A DNA stretch of 64,000 nt from NCBI GenBank assembly GCA_025617375.2, contig JAMYGW020000007.1, positions 1,550,001 to 1,614,000 on the forward strand, given 5' to 3'. The stretch comes from Acarospora socialis. Its lineage: Eukaryota > Ascomycota > Lecanoromycetes > Acarosporales > Acarosporaceae. This document shows positions 22,319-36,358 of this stretch, in pieces. Under the pieces are notes generated by a model. The model saw nothing but the letters and a program-made list of their open reading frames with translations, had not been told where the DNA came from and ran no database searches. The translations under genes were made by a program, and so were the position numbers. Each line of letters starts with the position of its first letter. The stretch's first letter is position 1.

Positions 22319-23578
22319 TTACGCAAACGGCCTCTTCAGCACCAACGACCCATAGCAATCTCTCCCCGCAGCCAACGCCTCCCAGCAAGGAAGAACATCT
22401 TCCGTCCGCCCCGCTTCGGCCTCCCAATCCTCACCGAAGACCGCCAAGAGCGCCGCGACCAAGACTCCGATCATCCGCGGGCCCGTGTCCCTTTTCGCGG
22501 GACATGCGAACGGCTTCGAGCCGAACGGCAGGAAAGCGCGCCGGCATTCGTCGCTCACGTCGATCCAGCGTGCGGGATCGAAATACGAAGACTCTTCGCC
22601 CCAGATACGTGGGTCCCGATGCAGGTGTTCGATGTCGGCGGCCACCAGCACGGGCCGGAGTCCGGCGAAGTGTTGCTGCCGGTAGATGCGGCGAGTAGGA
22701 GGGTAGAGGCGTAGCGCCTCGTCGACGATGAAGGCTGGCGAGAGGCCTCCCGCTTCGGGGGTGGGGGTCTCGAATGTGGCGCGGCTGGGGTCGGCCAGAA
22801 ACCGTGCCAGTATCTGTCGGAAAACCGGGGTGTTTTTGTCATTGTGCGGGCGACATGCCACTTCCAGGAAGCAACGGAGGACGACGCGCCACATGGTCTC
22901 GTAGGCGGGAAGGATGAGGTTCAGTGGGTTGTCGCGCGCTGTCTTTCCCGCTCGAGGGAAGATTTTCCGCAAGGCGGCACGGAGCTCTCGTTGGTCGGAA
23001 CGCATCGACTTCGTCGGCTTAGGGTTCTTTGAGCTCATCCACAGGCTATTGATCTTCTCCGATATAACGGCGACAGCATCATCATCGAGCTCGTCCACCG
23101 GCACTGAAAACAGGACATGCATGCTGAACTTGAGGACCATCCTCTGCACAAAAGGAACCAGCAGTATCTCCGTACGATCCGGTTCGGTGATACAGTCTTG
23201 CAAACTCGATGCCGCCAGCTCTGTTGCCGTGTGCGCTAGGTGTGTCCACCGCTTGTCGCTGATTCTCAGTAACAGCTCGGCACGTCTCTTGAATTGCTGG
23301 TAATACTCCCCATCCGTGGTGGTAAAGGCATTGTCGATGCCGAACGCACGGACGAGCCGCTGATTCGGGATTGCTCTCGATTTCAAAGGCTTTCGCACCG
23401 AGTTGGAAACATCGTGGGTCATGCCGAAGCCTTCGATTATCGATTCGCACATTTCTAAATCTTCATATATTCGAGTCTCGGGATCTGGCCTCCTCATGAA
23501 CCTCCATCGGTACTCGTGTACAAGCCATACTCCAATACAGCATATGATCGGCGTGAGGATAGCTAGAAAAAGGGCCAT
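22319..23578 (-). CDS. Cytochrome P450, compact and divergent
   Basis: A single exon of 419 residues, shorter than the usual ~500. It has an N-terminal membrane helix (ALFLAILTPIICCIGVWLV). The ExxR motif is EALRLYPPTRR. The heme-binding loop is FLPFGSKPFACPA with the Cys near residue 359, fitting FxxGxxxxxC. The I-helix region reads NPLNLILPAYETMWRVV, so the usual AGxDT is replaced by PAYET. The substrate is unknown. It stands apart from the other three P450s by 27 kb, is intronless and lies next to a secreted-protein gene, so I do not assume it shares their pathway. The short length and the altered I-helix suggest a specialised or non-classical P450 rather than a broken one, since the frame is intact. 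Confidence 0.8.
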   Translation of the reverse strand: MALFLAILTPIICCIGVWLVHEYRWRFMRRPDPETRIYEDLEMCESIIEGFGMTHDVSNSVRKPLKSRAIPNQRLVRAFGIDNAFTTTDGEYYQQFKRRAELLLRISDKRWTHLAHTATELAASSLQDCITEPDRTEILLVPFVQRMVLKFSMHVLFSVPVDELDDDAVAVISEKINSLWMSSKNPKPTKSMRSDQRELRAALRKIFPRAGKTARDNPLNLILPAYETMWRVVLRCFLEVACRPHNDKNTPVFRQILARFLADPSRATFETPTPEAGGLSPAFIVDEALRLYPPTRRIYRQQHFAGLRPVLVAADIEHLHRDPRIWGEESSYFDPARWIDVSDECRRAFLPFGSKPFACPAKRDTGPRMIGVLVAALLAVFGEDWEAEAGRTEDVLPCWEALAAGRDCYGSLVLKRPFA

Positions 23579-24258
23579 GCTGATGGATTCTGACGTGCTT
23601 CGTGCGGTCCCGACTTCCTATGTCGACTTCGTATACCGGTCCCAGATCACAAAAAGCCTGGCTGCTGAGTACGCAGAGGAGTTTTAAACAGGAGTGTATT
23701 CCAACTACTTATACCCCAGAGTGAAAGACAGCCCGGCCTTTTACATCTTTGTGCTAGCAACCGCCAGAAACTGGTACGGTTTACCGGGTACCCGCCGATC
23801 GCTTTGCTTCTGCATCTACCAACTTCATATGAGACTTGGCCAAAGCCTGCCACAAAGCTTGGGCTGTCATTGATACAATCTGAAGAAAGAAACTATAGCC
23901 CAACAAGCCAGAAGCTTCTAAAAGAGGGTGTCTGCATTACTCCAACCGGTATGCATCCTGAGAGCCCTGCTTCGATTGAAGCAACTGCCGGCTTGAAACA
24001 ACGACGGATAACAGACAAACGCCGGGGGTATCATGCCTGGGCTGACAATCCACATAAGAACGAGCGCACAGACCAAGCATGCACTCGTGTCATCATGCAT
24101 ATATGAGGTACAGAATATACTCGCCGTAGATGCTTCTTCTTGTCCCCTAAACATGCTAGTAATCTCTTTTGCGAAAATCAAACTTCATGTCAGAACTCTG
24201 CGATTCAAGACGCAGATCATCTTGATGGTGTGAGCGGTATTTGAAGATGGCTTTCACT
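23579..24258. other. Intergenic region
   Basis: These 680 bases lie between the P450 start and the UTP5 stop. They presumably contain the P450 promoter and UTP5 3' UTR. No distinct feature was found. Confidence 0.4.
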
Positions 24259-26866
24259 TTACTTCTTCGAGAGGGGTCCGTTTCCGAGCCGCACTTTCGA
24301 AGTGCGCTTAGCTGGAGGTGAGTTCACATCGACATCGCTACCGTCGTCATCTGCGGAATCGACATCGTCATGATCAACTTCATGGGCGGAGAGGTTGTCG
24401 CCGGAGTCATCGTCTGTCTCTGATGCCTCGTCGTCGACAAGGTCAGATTCACTGCCGCTCTCGTTCTCGTCCTCGTCCTCCGAGTCGGGGACGACGCCAT
24501 TAACCGTGGTCGGCATATCGTCTTCCTCGTCGTCACTGTCCACTTGACTGCGGCCTCTACCATGAGCGCCGTATCCTCCAACCTCCGCAATTCGGCTATG
24601 AGGGATGGAAGGAGCTACGTCGTGTTCTGAGTCGGCTTCAATGGATTCTACTTCGCTGTCGGTTTCATCTTGGCCTTCAACATATATAACATCTTCTTCA
24701 TCGTCCTCGTCCGCAGCATGCGCAGCCCGAGCGTTGCTTTGCATTCTTCTCCGCAACTCCATCTGTGCATCAAGCATATCAAGCTTCCCTTTCAGCGACA
24801 AAAGAGGTTGCAAGCTGCTCGCCCGCTCTTTCACAACTCTGTGAAGAGAGCTCAATTTCTTCATGAGCTCGGGCTGCCCTGCGAGGTATCCTCCGTGGCA
24901 GATTAGAGTCCACTGTATCCAGACCATCATATTCCCAGCACGGCCGGGGCGGCTGTGTAAACGTTCTGCCAGTTTCTGCAATAAGCCAGCTGCGAGAGCA
25001 GAGTCCAGGCGCTCGATAGTTCCGCGAACGACCTCAAGATCCTTGGTGTGAAGGCATGTCTCTAACAGGTTCGTGTCGTTGGTCTTCAGCGACTGGGTAA
25101 GCACAGTGCCTAGGGACATGCCAGTTGGAAGCTGGAGAGATCTATTTGCGGAGGAAGGTACAACTGCTTTAGATTCAGTTTCTTCAAAAGTAGCAGGAAC
25201 GTCGACCGTTCCAGGTGCTGCTGCCAGAAGAAGGTCGCCAAAGGTTGCCTGTTCTTCAACCTCAACTTGATCATCATCCTCTTCAGCGTCTTTCATTTCT
25301 GCATCGCCATCCGATGTAACTTTGCCCGCTTCATCCATCACTTCGTCCTCATCTGCACTTTGTTCATCTTCATTGCTACTGCTTTCCTCGCCTCTTGACA
25401 AAATGATAACATCATGATCTTGATTGGACATGTGCAAGTCTCCACCCTTAACGACGACTGCCTGCGAGTCGTCAACCTTGCTCTTCCCCAAATCCTTGAC
25501 ACCGTTCATGACCGTGGCACCGATTCTAGATCCGCTCTTCCGCGGCACTATCTCTTTCAGTCCTCTCAGAAGTATTTCCCCCGTGCCCTCATCTTTCCAT
25601 CGGACTCTTTCGAATGACACATGTACCCCTCCTTCACTCCACGCCATTACCAGATCAGCATCCTGGAAGGACGTATCAATGACGTTCACTACTGTTGATG
25701 GTTTGTCAGGCCTGATCAATCTCACCACGCCTTCGTTCTTTCGAGTCATTTGCTTCCGCTGAGCTTTGAGGGTCGCCGGATTGCTTGATTGCGCGTCATT
25801 GAAGCCCTGGAACGGTCTTGGAAACAGCTCCACTACACCATCACTCGTGACAGCGGCAAGTATCTGTGGGGACGGAATAGAATTCCCTTGACTCGCACTC
25901 TCTCCAGATAGTGAACCACCTTCCTCAGCACCTGCGTGAAATGCTACTGACTGAACGTCGGTCTCGGCAATGAGGTGCCCTATCAAACCCTTCTTTACGT
26001 CGAAAACGTTCATGAACCGGTCCGAATCAGCAGCTGTCAGGAAAGTGTCCGCAAGTCGAGATGATGAGGGTGATGATGTGATGATCGTCTGAATAGGGCT
26101 GTTGGAGCCCGAGAAAGCCTTCGTCTCTTTCAGCCCTAGCGAGTCTGGGTCTATTATGTAAGCCGTTTCTGACGCGCAAATGACCGGAGGATGTGTAGGA
26201 ACTGGCCGAGCCAGAGTAGCCGCATTCATTGTAGGGATCGAGAGGATCCTTTCACAATTGATTAGCTTTGCAAGATTGTATGTACACTTCCAGCACTTGC
26301 CTGGTGCTGGTCCCCGTCCGTAAATCCCATTGCGCCAGCTTCCCATCCCCACCCAAACTCCACCCCTCCGCCGCATCCTTCCTGTTCGTGAACTTGAAGT
26401 CTCGTATGCCTTGCGTGTGAGCGCCTTGAAGTTTCCCGACAACCTTGTCCTCAGCAGGCGAGAACATCTGGATCTCCGAGTCGCTGGTCCCAAAAGCCAC
26501 CACGACACCGCTTCCGGCCTCGCCATTGACCTCGTGGTTCCGCTTCCTTTTCTTCTTGGACTGATGATGGTTGACATCCGCTTGCTTGCCACTATAATAT
26601 CCCCAGTCCAGGGAGTTTATAGTGGCTTTCGAGGCGATCGCGTGATCGCACCGTATGTGGCCCGTGAGGGTGTCATGGATCCGGAGGTGTTGGGAATCGG
26701 GGCCTTGAATGACGGATGCGAAAAGCGCCAACTGAAACGGGGAAGGAGAGAAGGACGAGCGGAAGATCGACGACTTGTTGCCGGCTTGTGTGTGCGATGT
26801 CGCGGCGAGGGGCGTCGTGGAGGATATTTTGGACTGCGGCCCACGAGACGACTTTTTGCTCACCAT
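24259..26866 (-). CDS. UTP5: Utp5/WDR43, t-UTP subunit of the small-subunit processome
   Basis: Two exons, complement(24259..26248, 26301..26866), give 851 residues. Utp5 belongs to the t-UTP complex that links rDNA transcription to 18S pre-rRNA processing in the nucleolus. The N-terminal half forms WD-type repeats: LRIHDTLTGHIRCDH, SLDWGYYSGKQAD, TQGIRDFKF and GDGKLAQWDLRTG. The Utp12 domain lies near residues 540-690: MSLGTVLTQSLKTND, then GTIERLDSALAAGLLQKLAE and MMVWIQWTLICHGGYLAG. The last ~120 residues are an Asp/Glu-rich tail ending KVRLGNGPLSKK. The intron starts with GC (AG|GCAAGT) and ends AAAG; splicing gives TSTRILSIPTMNAA. I took the Met before VSKKSSRGPQSK as the start; an in-frame Met lies 30 codons upstream (26956). 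Confidence 0.88.
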
Positions 26867-27462
26867 CTTGAGAATCAATTGGGGGACTGCTGGACTGTGC
26901 GAACGTGTAACCACAACAGAACGCTTAGACGGCCGGTCGACAGGCACCAAGTGCACCTCGTATCTGTAATTATCAAGCGTGTGGTTGGATTGATGGTAAG
27001 AGCCTGCCTCCCATCTTGCAGCGTTAAAGGTAAGTTACGAGCAAAAAAAGTTCATAAGGCGGACACCAAGCTAAGCTCATTCTGGACCAGTGGATGGATC
27101 TACGCGGAAGAACCCAGTCACACTCAGGCAACTTAGAGCAACAAGGTCTACCTAGGCATTTGAATAAAAAGCATTCATGTATTTTGTTACTCCGTACGAG
27201 TGGATACCATCTTGTCTACATAGAGTGAGAGATTCTCACGGTGCTGCAGACTCAAATTGCCGGATCTGTACTAAGACTACTGCCATGATGGCTGTTTCCA
27301 AGCGCACTCTATCTCAGCCTTTGCGGCCGAAGCCTGGAGACAATCCCCTCTGAGACCTTTTTGGTACCTTAGGTAACTTCGTGCACGTAACCTCAAGCTT
27401 CATCTATACCCGCCAAACTCCTTACAAGCCAAGCACGACCATGCAAGCTGTTCCACCAACAC
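26867..27462. other. Intergenic region
   Basis: These 596 bases between UTP5 (start) and RVB1 (stop) contain short GGTACCTTAGGTA-like palindromic words near 27361, a motif common in fungal intergenic DNA. No coding frame is recognised. Confidence 0.35.
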
Positions 27463-29044
<1,582 letters not shown>

Positions 29045-29852
29045 TGCCGGCACAGTCTGATTCGCTGTTTGCTTGTCTGGAAGACAACAAATCTCAGGTG
29101 CGTTGTCGAAGCTACTCGAGTGCGAGGTTCTTGAGTATCCTGAAAATCAGCGAGTTGGGAAGCACACCCTTTCTCGCAGGGCTGAGGTTCGCGAAAGCCT
29201 AATTCGAGCCGCAACACCATCGCCAAGGTTGAATCTAGTCTTACATAAGTGTTATGGAGCCCCCAAGCCTGCGGTGTGACAGTCTGTCTATGTGTACTCT
29301 AAGTGTATTTAGGGGAAATTGAAGTAGTAGTACATCGAAATGTTATTGTAGCACATTTTCACTGCTGGCTGAATGTCTTGATTGCTCAAAGTCATCTAGT
29401 ATTCGCATCCTATCTGTACAATTTGCTACTTCGCCTAGCTTCCAACTCGCACCAATTTCGATTGCATGCCCCAACCGTCGTGCTTGCCAGCTCCCGCGAG
29501 GGAGTAGCTACCTTCCGCAACCGTTATCATTAGAAGGAGAGCCGTGAGAAAATAGAGACGCTAGACCCACTGATGTGATCTGTCTGGGAAAAGGGGAGGG
29601 TTAAGGGTTGAATTTATGGTACAGGTTGAGAGATAGCGTAGGGGGTTTCGACAATGCTACTGTGTGCAGCAACATGTTGAAGGGGCTTGGCATAAAAGAG
29701 GCGAGCACCTCTGGGTAAGAGGCTGTGTCTGTCGCTAGGTAATCGAGCTTAGACTCTGAATTCAGATTAGCTTCGTCGAGGCCAAAGACGTTGAGTAGCG
29801 AGTGACTATACCTTGATGTGTTCTTGGGACTCAGTGAACGTGCATCAACACC
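29045..29852. other. Intergenic, RVB1 promoter side / BDF1 3' side
   Basis: These 808 bases hold the RVB1 promoter region and the downstream region of BDF1. Small open frames (for example 29303-29533 on the plus strand) look like chance. Confidence 0.4.
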
Positions 29853-32714
29853 CTAATCTTCCTCACTCTCTTCGGAGTCATCTTCATCGCCGCTCGTACC
29901 ATCAGCATGCTCCTCGTGCTTGGCTGCTTCTGGTTAGTCTTTATCACTGTATCAAGACCTTGCCATGCTTACTAGGCTCTGGAGATTCGTCCGATCCGTG
30001 ATTCTGAAATCCAGACAGTCGTCCTCGAATCTCGCTGATCCTGGCTTCTTGCTCGTTCTTACTCATCGGCTTGTTTTTCTTCGGTCGGTGAGTAGCCGCG
30101 CTCGTTGCGGCCGCCGTTTTCTGACGTGGAGGAGAATCATCTGCTCGAGGCGCGTATTTTCGGACGAAGCCCAAGAGCTTGTGGAGGACGTCATTTGAGA
30201 GTTCATCGATATCGAGCTCAATCTCGTCTTCCTGAACGCCCTGGAAGAGGTCAGTACGTGGACAATTTCGCTGACTACGCTACAAAGAGGAAAAGACTCG
30301 CCTTGAGGTTTGGCATATTGTCACGAATGATTTTTAGCGCCGTTGCCATCCGGTTTTCCGGAAGGCTGTTGATTCGATTGGATATGTCTTGCTTTTGCTC
30401 ATAGGTAACCCATGGTGCCCGCTCGGCTTTCGGGACCTTTTTCTCTTTCTTTTCCTTCTTGATAGGTGCGCTTGCGAGACTCGACCCTTTCTTACTATCT
30501 TTTCTTGCGGGTTTGGAACCTTTCGCACCCTTTTTGATCGGTGCCGGCGGTGACGACTTCTTCTTCTGGATCATCTCAACCTGCTTCGACATTGCAGCAA
30601 TCTGCTTCTGAAGGATTGTGAGCTGATTTTCTTCTTCGTCATCTTCCTCGTCATCCTCGTCTTCGTCTTCGTCTTCAGGCTCAGGCGAACTGCCAGGGCT
30701 CTGCGGACCCGATGCCGGGGCATGGTCATCAATCCACTGTCGTTTCTCTGCCCACTTTTCATCGAAGACACCCTCAAACTGTTTCCCCATCGCGTGCACT
30801 GGATCGGTCGAAGGGTTAAATCGGTAACAGTTTTGAAACATTAACCGCACATCACTCTCGAACTCTTTCGCGTTCTCGTACTGTCCGGACTTGAGTTTCG
30901 AACCAATCGTACCCAGATCCATGGGGGCTTTGATGATCTTGTGGTAGTGCGGAATATTCAGCGCAACAGGATCCACCGGTTTGTAGAATGGATATCCGAT
31001 AGGCTGATATTTGGGTTTATTCAGTTCGTTCATGACCTCCTGGCAGAATTTGAGCTCCGTCTGGTACTTCTTTTTCTTCGGTTTGGAACTGGAATATGGT
31101 AGATCGCGTGGAGGAGGTGGGTGAATCTCACGTTTCGGGCGACCGTCCCCAACCGTGGAGTCTCGTCGGATGAGTGGGACACCTTGGGGACCCAGCGCGA
31201 ATGTCTGCGCGGTGCCGGCAGGTGTCGTGGGAGACCTCGCAGCTCCTCCTGACGATCTCGACTCTCGACGAGCTGGGGTGGCCTTGGGTGTCGCGGCGGT
31301 CGCCTTCTTCGCCTTCTTCTCCGCCGGCATCTGCTCAGGCGTTTGTGGCTTCGGCAGATTGGTCATCTGTCGATCGAAAGCTGCCTGGATGTGAACACCG
31401 GACTTTGTCACTACATGGTCGGGACCGTTGAACGTGTGCGTATTCTGTACGATCTGGAGGAAATCCGCAATGTACGCCTCGATTGACGGGTACTCCTCAC
31501 GTCTCAGCTTCTCTTCCATCGTTCTCAGGTCCATCGGATTAGTGATTATCGTCGGGTAGCTCGGGATGTTGAGCGCAACAATATCCACCGGTTGATTGAA
31601 GGGGACAGCGTCCTTCAGGCGCCGAAGGTTCTGTAAGCCCTTCATCAAGAACCTGTGTTGATTCTTAGCGATCGGCTGGGCAGCTTCAGAAGTAGCGGTC
31701 TGTGTCGGCGTGCTGTTCCCGTTTGTGACGATCGGGGTGGGCTGCGGTAGATCTGGAACTTTGAATTCGGGCGGCGCAGAATCGTCCTTGTCCGTTTTCG
31801 ATCGCTTCACGGCTGGACCATCATCCTGGTCATCCTCCTCACGCTCTCGGGCAATCTTTCCTGGCGACGGCGGCACGTCTTGCATCGGTTGATCCGGACT
31901 GAGCAGGTTCGTGTTCTGGTCGGACGGCTCTGGTGCAGGTTCGGTAGAGATTTCAGGTTGCGCAGCCTCCACTAGAGGCTCTGGTGGACGGTGTGGTAAC
32001 TCTGAAGTAGATGAATTTTCCTGAGGTTCTCCTTGCTCGGCCATATCCATGCTATCCTCGAGGTTGACAACAAGAGATTCGGTACCCAGATGACGCTCGA
32101 TGGGATCAGATCCTACCGCCATGCCATCGGCCAAATCGGTGTCAACGGCCAAGTCTTGTTTCTCTTTCTCGTCCTTGATTTCCATCGCTATCTCCTGTGG
32201 TACCGGATCCGGTGCTTGGCGTAAGTCGGATGTAGGTGCCTCCACGATGGGTGGCTCGGACGGTTCCATGTCTGCACCGAACAGTGACGTCGAGTTCATA
32301 GTTGAAGTTTCATTCGCCAGTGGATCGGAAGTCGAAGACGCGATCGTGGGCTCCGGTACATCTGCAAGCCCTGCCGTGCCGTTGGAGAGAAAGGCCGAGG
32401 TGTTGACCTCCTTCAGCGCGTCATGTTGGATGCCATGCGCAGGTGAGGTGGTGCCGAGTTCAGTGAGTGGAGCAGATGAGTCAAGCGGCGCGGTTGCAAG
32501 GTCTGAGCTATCATGATTTATGCTACTAAAGATAGATTGATAGATAAATACATAACGATCGAGAATAGCAAAAACAACGGCATGAGGAGCAGAGTTGGAC
32601 TCACCCGTCGAAGTCCGCATCCAGCGCCATCTGATCTGAGGATAACACGGGTTGTGCCTGTAGCTTTTGCTCCAGAGCAACATTGTCTGATAGTTGTGTG
32701 GTCATGACGGCCAT
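29853..32714 (-). CDS. BDF1: Bdf1-type BET double-bromodomain protein
   Basis: Four exons, complement(29853..29929, 29973..30240, 30302..32507, 32605..32714), give 886 residues. BET proteins bind acetylated histone H4 and act with TFIID and SWR1. Bromodomain 1 is near residues 319-425 (HRFLMKGLQNLRRLKDAVPF, ALNIPSYPTIITNPMDL, NTHTFNGPDHVV). Bromodomain 2 is near 521-626 (FCQEVMNELNKPKYQ, PHYHKIIKAPMDLGTI, MFQNCYRFNPSTDPVH). Both hold the acetyl-lysine-binding Asn (F-N). The NET domain (VTYEQKQDISNRINSLPENR, then QEDEIELDIDELSN) follows near 730-800, and the tail is acidic. The second intron begins GC (AAG|GCGAGT) and ends CCAG; that join makes NLKGVQEDEIELD. Start is MAVMTTQLSDN; the second Met (32705) is equally possible. 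Confidence 0.92.
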
Positions 32715-35404
32715 CAACTGGACGAGCGCACGACGTGATGCAAGTGTGAGGCACTTGTAAGCGCGACAAGGCAGGAGATGCAGAGATTAGATGAAGGAAG
32801 TCTGGTCCAGAAGGTTCGAAAGGAAAGGGTATACTATGGTGACGATGCGACTATTCGCGTCGGTTAGGGCTCAGAACTTTTGTTATGTTGTGTTGCTAGG
32901 TCAAAGAGAGAGCGCTGGCATGTGAGGAAAATAAATACAAAGTTAAGAGGAACAGGTCGCGCGAAAAACGAGAAGCAGTTAAATAAACAGCAAGTCTGAG
33001 CGCGGTGAATAGAATTCACTTTGCACTTGCCTCTTCGAAGGCGATTGCCCCAGAGAGTGTTCAACCCACTTAAATACTTTCTAGCGGGTGTTTTGCTTTG
33101 TGTGAGATAAGGTTGGCGCGATTCCGTCTCTCTCTCTCCCACTTGAGATTTATGTGTATGCTGAAGGAAGGTCCCAGAAATATGATTTCATAACCACAGT
33201 ACAGTCACGTGTATTGCAATCGAAGAACCGGAAGCAAAAGGAAAAACATTGATACGTACAAGAACTGGGGTGGGTGATTGGGTGTGATTGGTTGACAGTC
33301 GAGCAGGTGACTGTGATGTGACGAGACCAAGGGACGCAGGGCAGGGCCGAGGGAAGAACTTGGAGAGAAATAATCGACCTTTCAAGAGACGAGGGATTCG
33401 TTTCTTAAGAATGAGCGCGCGGTGTTTTCGCGCTAGTCTGCTGGCTAAGACCATGACCGTGCTGATTGGTCGCCGACTTTGATCCTTGAACGCGCTATCT
33501 CTGCCATTGGCCAGACGGCTGAAATCGATCCCCCTATTTTATGACTAACTGGGAATTTGGTACCTTAGAGTACCTTGCACAGAACACAGCTGCGCGGCCT
33601 GCATACCCATCTCAATGCGACGCGACCTCTTCTCGTCCTCTACCTTACGAAGTACTCCGTATACCTGATATGAAGTACAGATATCGGATCTTTTAGGATC
33701 TCTTGGGTCAAGTCAATCCACAGATTTACAAACGGCCACCAGTATTCTATCCACCATCATAACTCAGTCGTCTGGACAACTTGCATTTATGCCAATGTAA
33801 ATCGCGAAATACACTCGAAAAGGAAGTGATCTGGGGGCTCGGCTGCGTACAGTCTTGCCGACACTAAGGTAGGCACCTTCCCTTATGCATCTGATGGGCT
33901 TCTCAAATAATGCCAAGTTGAACTCTACCAACCTGCCTGATCGACGTGTACATTGATTCTTCAATTCGATATGCTAAACTAATAGAAACAACACCCTTTA
34001 TTTACAGCATGAAACTATATCTAGGGTAGGAGTACTCTAATTGGATAATAATACTGGCAAGGATCTCGAAAGCTCAGGTCACGTGCAGATTACGATACGC
34101 TTTTGCGATAATGATGACTAAGTCAGCGTGCCGCATCCCCTTGTGCCATTATTATTGGTTGCGAGAAGTCACACTGCTCAGCCCTATGCACATCCATCCA
34201 TCCTGTGATTTTGAAAGGCCTGCGTCTGACAGAAGTCTAGTCTCGCAATCGTTCTATTATCCTCCGGATAGATGATCGGCATCCTTTACATGCTACAACC
34301 TACATCACATTATCCGCGGATGGTTATACTACACTGTAAGGCCTTTATCGAGAAGCATTCTTACAGTACCTTATACCGTCAGAAGCGATCTGTCCAGTCC
34401 CCACGCAAAATAAATGCAGACGCACCGGTGACAATTACTCATGTCCTCTCTGGCAACAACAAGAACACAATCAAGGACTCATCAACTGCAATCAGCAGAC
34501 TGTTTTCAAGATCTCCATGACGGAGGGAGCTTGTCTTGTTGATTGGAGTCATGTCCAGTTGGCGTCCTCGATGCAATGTGGATTGATCCTATAGCTGCCT
34601 CCCAAGCATTGACCCAGATAAGTCAAACCATTAGAGCCGACTCGAGCAGCGAGCCGCATACCTCAGTGCCATGCACTTGCCTGCTGCGTCAAGCCGTTCG
34701 AGCAGCGCAGTGCGATCCGTCACGTCACATCGCGCCTTCCCTCACTCTAGGCTTCCACAATCATGTCCGCGGTGGCCTTAGTGCAATGCAATGCAATACA
34801 GTCAAAGGTCTGAAGTCTATGCCTGAATACTCGGACTCGACGAGAGACATACTATACGTCTCATGAAACCGCATTGGTTGCTGGAACTTTTGCTGAAAGG
34901 AAGAGATGGTGATGATCGATCGAGAAGGAGGGTGAGAGAGAAAACAGCCGAGAAGGCAGAGTCGAGGATGGAGTTGAGGACGGGTGATGGCTAAGCTGCT
35001 GCTAAGGTTGACTGTCTGATCTTTTACGAAGCTATGAGTATAGGATGTACCGAACAATGTCCTTCCGTGCGATTTGCATTTCCAAAGTCGTGCCCACTGC
35101 AGGGAGGTATGGTGAGTTCCGGTGACATCACTCTCATACAAATTACAAGACACGCGGTGTGGGTGATGTTTTTCATATACGACTTCACCTCCATTTGACA
35201 AGTTATCAAGAGAAAAGAAAGTATTTCCAAAAAGAGCGACTGAACGGTCAGTGTCCCTCCGCCCTCCACCCTCACTGCCACCAGTCCACCATTTTCTCAG
35301 TTCTCCACACCAGGACAGACTTCTTATAACAAACTAATCTATCTCTCCCCTCCCAATACCAAACCCAAGCAAAGAAAAGCCCGCAAACCCCCAGCGCGCG
35401 ATTA
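32715..35404. other. Long intergenic region upstream of BDF1
   Basis: In these 2.7 kb I recognise no gene. The first ~500 bases are the BDF1 promoter and 5' UTR area. GGTACCTTAGAGTACCTT and ACCTTACGAAGTACTCCGTA near 33558-33662 are short palindrome-rich words of a kind common in fungal spacers. Many short open frames exist on both strands, none with family resemblance. A long non-coding RNA is possible but there is no direct sign of one. Confidence 0.4.
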
Positions 35405-36068
35405 TCAGCCACAAACGCGCTCCCCTCTCCCATAATAACTCGCCCAACTCGACGAATGCACAAACAACGAATTCCCAAGCGCGCGGTCGTCGGGCATCGA
35501 TCTCGCGAAGGCGCCCAAATCGGTAGCTGCAGCTTGGAACTCGCGCGTTCGCGAGGAGATTTCACGTCGAGCTGAACGGAACTTGTGCGGTACGTTGAGG
35601 ATTGATCGATTTGCCGTAGGAGAAAAGGGGAGTGGGAAGGGCTAAAAGTAGCAGCGACTGCGAGTTCCGTAATTCTCTCTCTCTGCGAAGAGTGCGGTGC
35701 TGTGAGCGACAAACAGAGTTGTCTCAATCTCTCGCGCGCGTCCAAGGGCCCAGGGTGCCAAGTACGTGACGTACGTGGGAGGCTGTGCGTGAGGTAGCTG
35801 CTGGACTCTGCGTATCCGCTTCATCATACGAGGATGTTGGCGAAAGGCGTACGATGGAACGGATACTCAGAGACCGCGCGTCCAGATGCACGATGTCCAC
35901 GGTCGGTAGCTCGGGGAGGGCTCCGAGGTAGCAGCGCTCATCCTCCTTGCCCGTCTGTCGTTCCCACCATGCGTTCCCGGCCGTGTTTGTCTTTTCGTTC
36001 CACGGCAAAGTCACGACTGGGAAAGCAAAGGCAGGAATGAAGAGGGCAAGTCTCTCGATCCGAATCAC
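35405..36068 (-). CDS. Weak candidate: two-exon gene of unknown function
   Basis: I do not recognise this protein. The model is complement(35405..35641, 35775..36068): 176 residues with a GTACGT donor, a pyrimidine-rich CTTTTAG acceptor, a 133-base intron and phase-0 joining. The first exon starts MIRIERLALFIPAFAFPVVT, a hydrophobic start that could be a signal peptide. The second exon reads in a frame with natural-looking composition (REFQAAATDLGAFARSMPDD, then SLFVHSSSWASYYGRG) to TGA. There are four Cys at most and no known motif. Another minus frame (35272-35745) overlaps and gives a less protein-like sequence. It may be only chance open frame next to the PRM1 terminator. Confidence 0.28.
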
Positions 36069-36358
36069 TTTAACCCCTTGTGAGTCGGGGTGCGATCATC
36101 CAACCACCCAACCTAAGACGGAGATTATTCTATTGAAAGAAACAGTACACGAATGTGTAAAGAACGCCCGCTGAATCGCGTGAGAGCAGAAGAAATGTAC
36201 ACCATGACGCATTGGTAACACCGAGAAGCGGATACAGATATGCCCCAAGATATCGGTCTAATATGTAAAGCAGCAGTAAGTATATTGAAGGCCAGCTTTG
36301 GAGACCGAACAGCGAACTTAGATGATGCCAGCCCAAAAAGTTCGAGATATGATTACAA
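36069..36358. other. Short spacer downstream of PRM1
   Basis: About 290 bases between the weak candidate gene and the PRM1 stop, presumably including the PRM1 3' UTR. Nothing distinct was seen. Confidence 0.4.
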
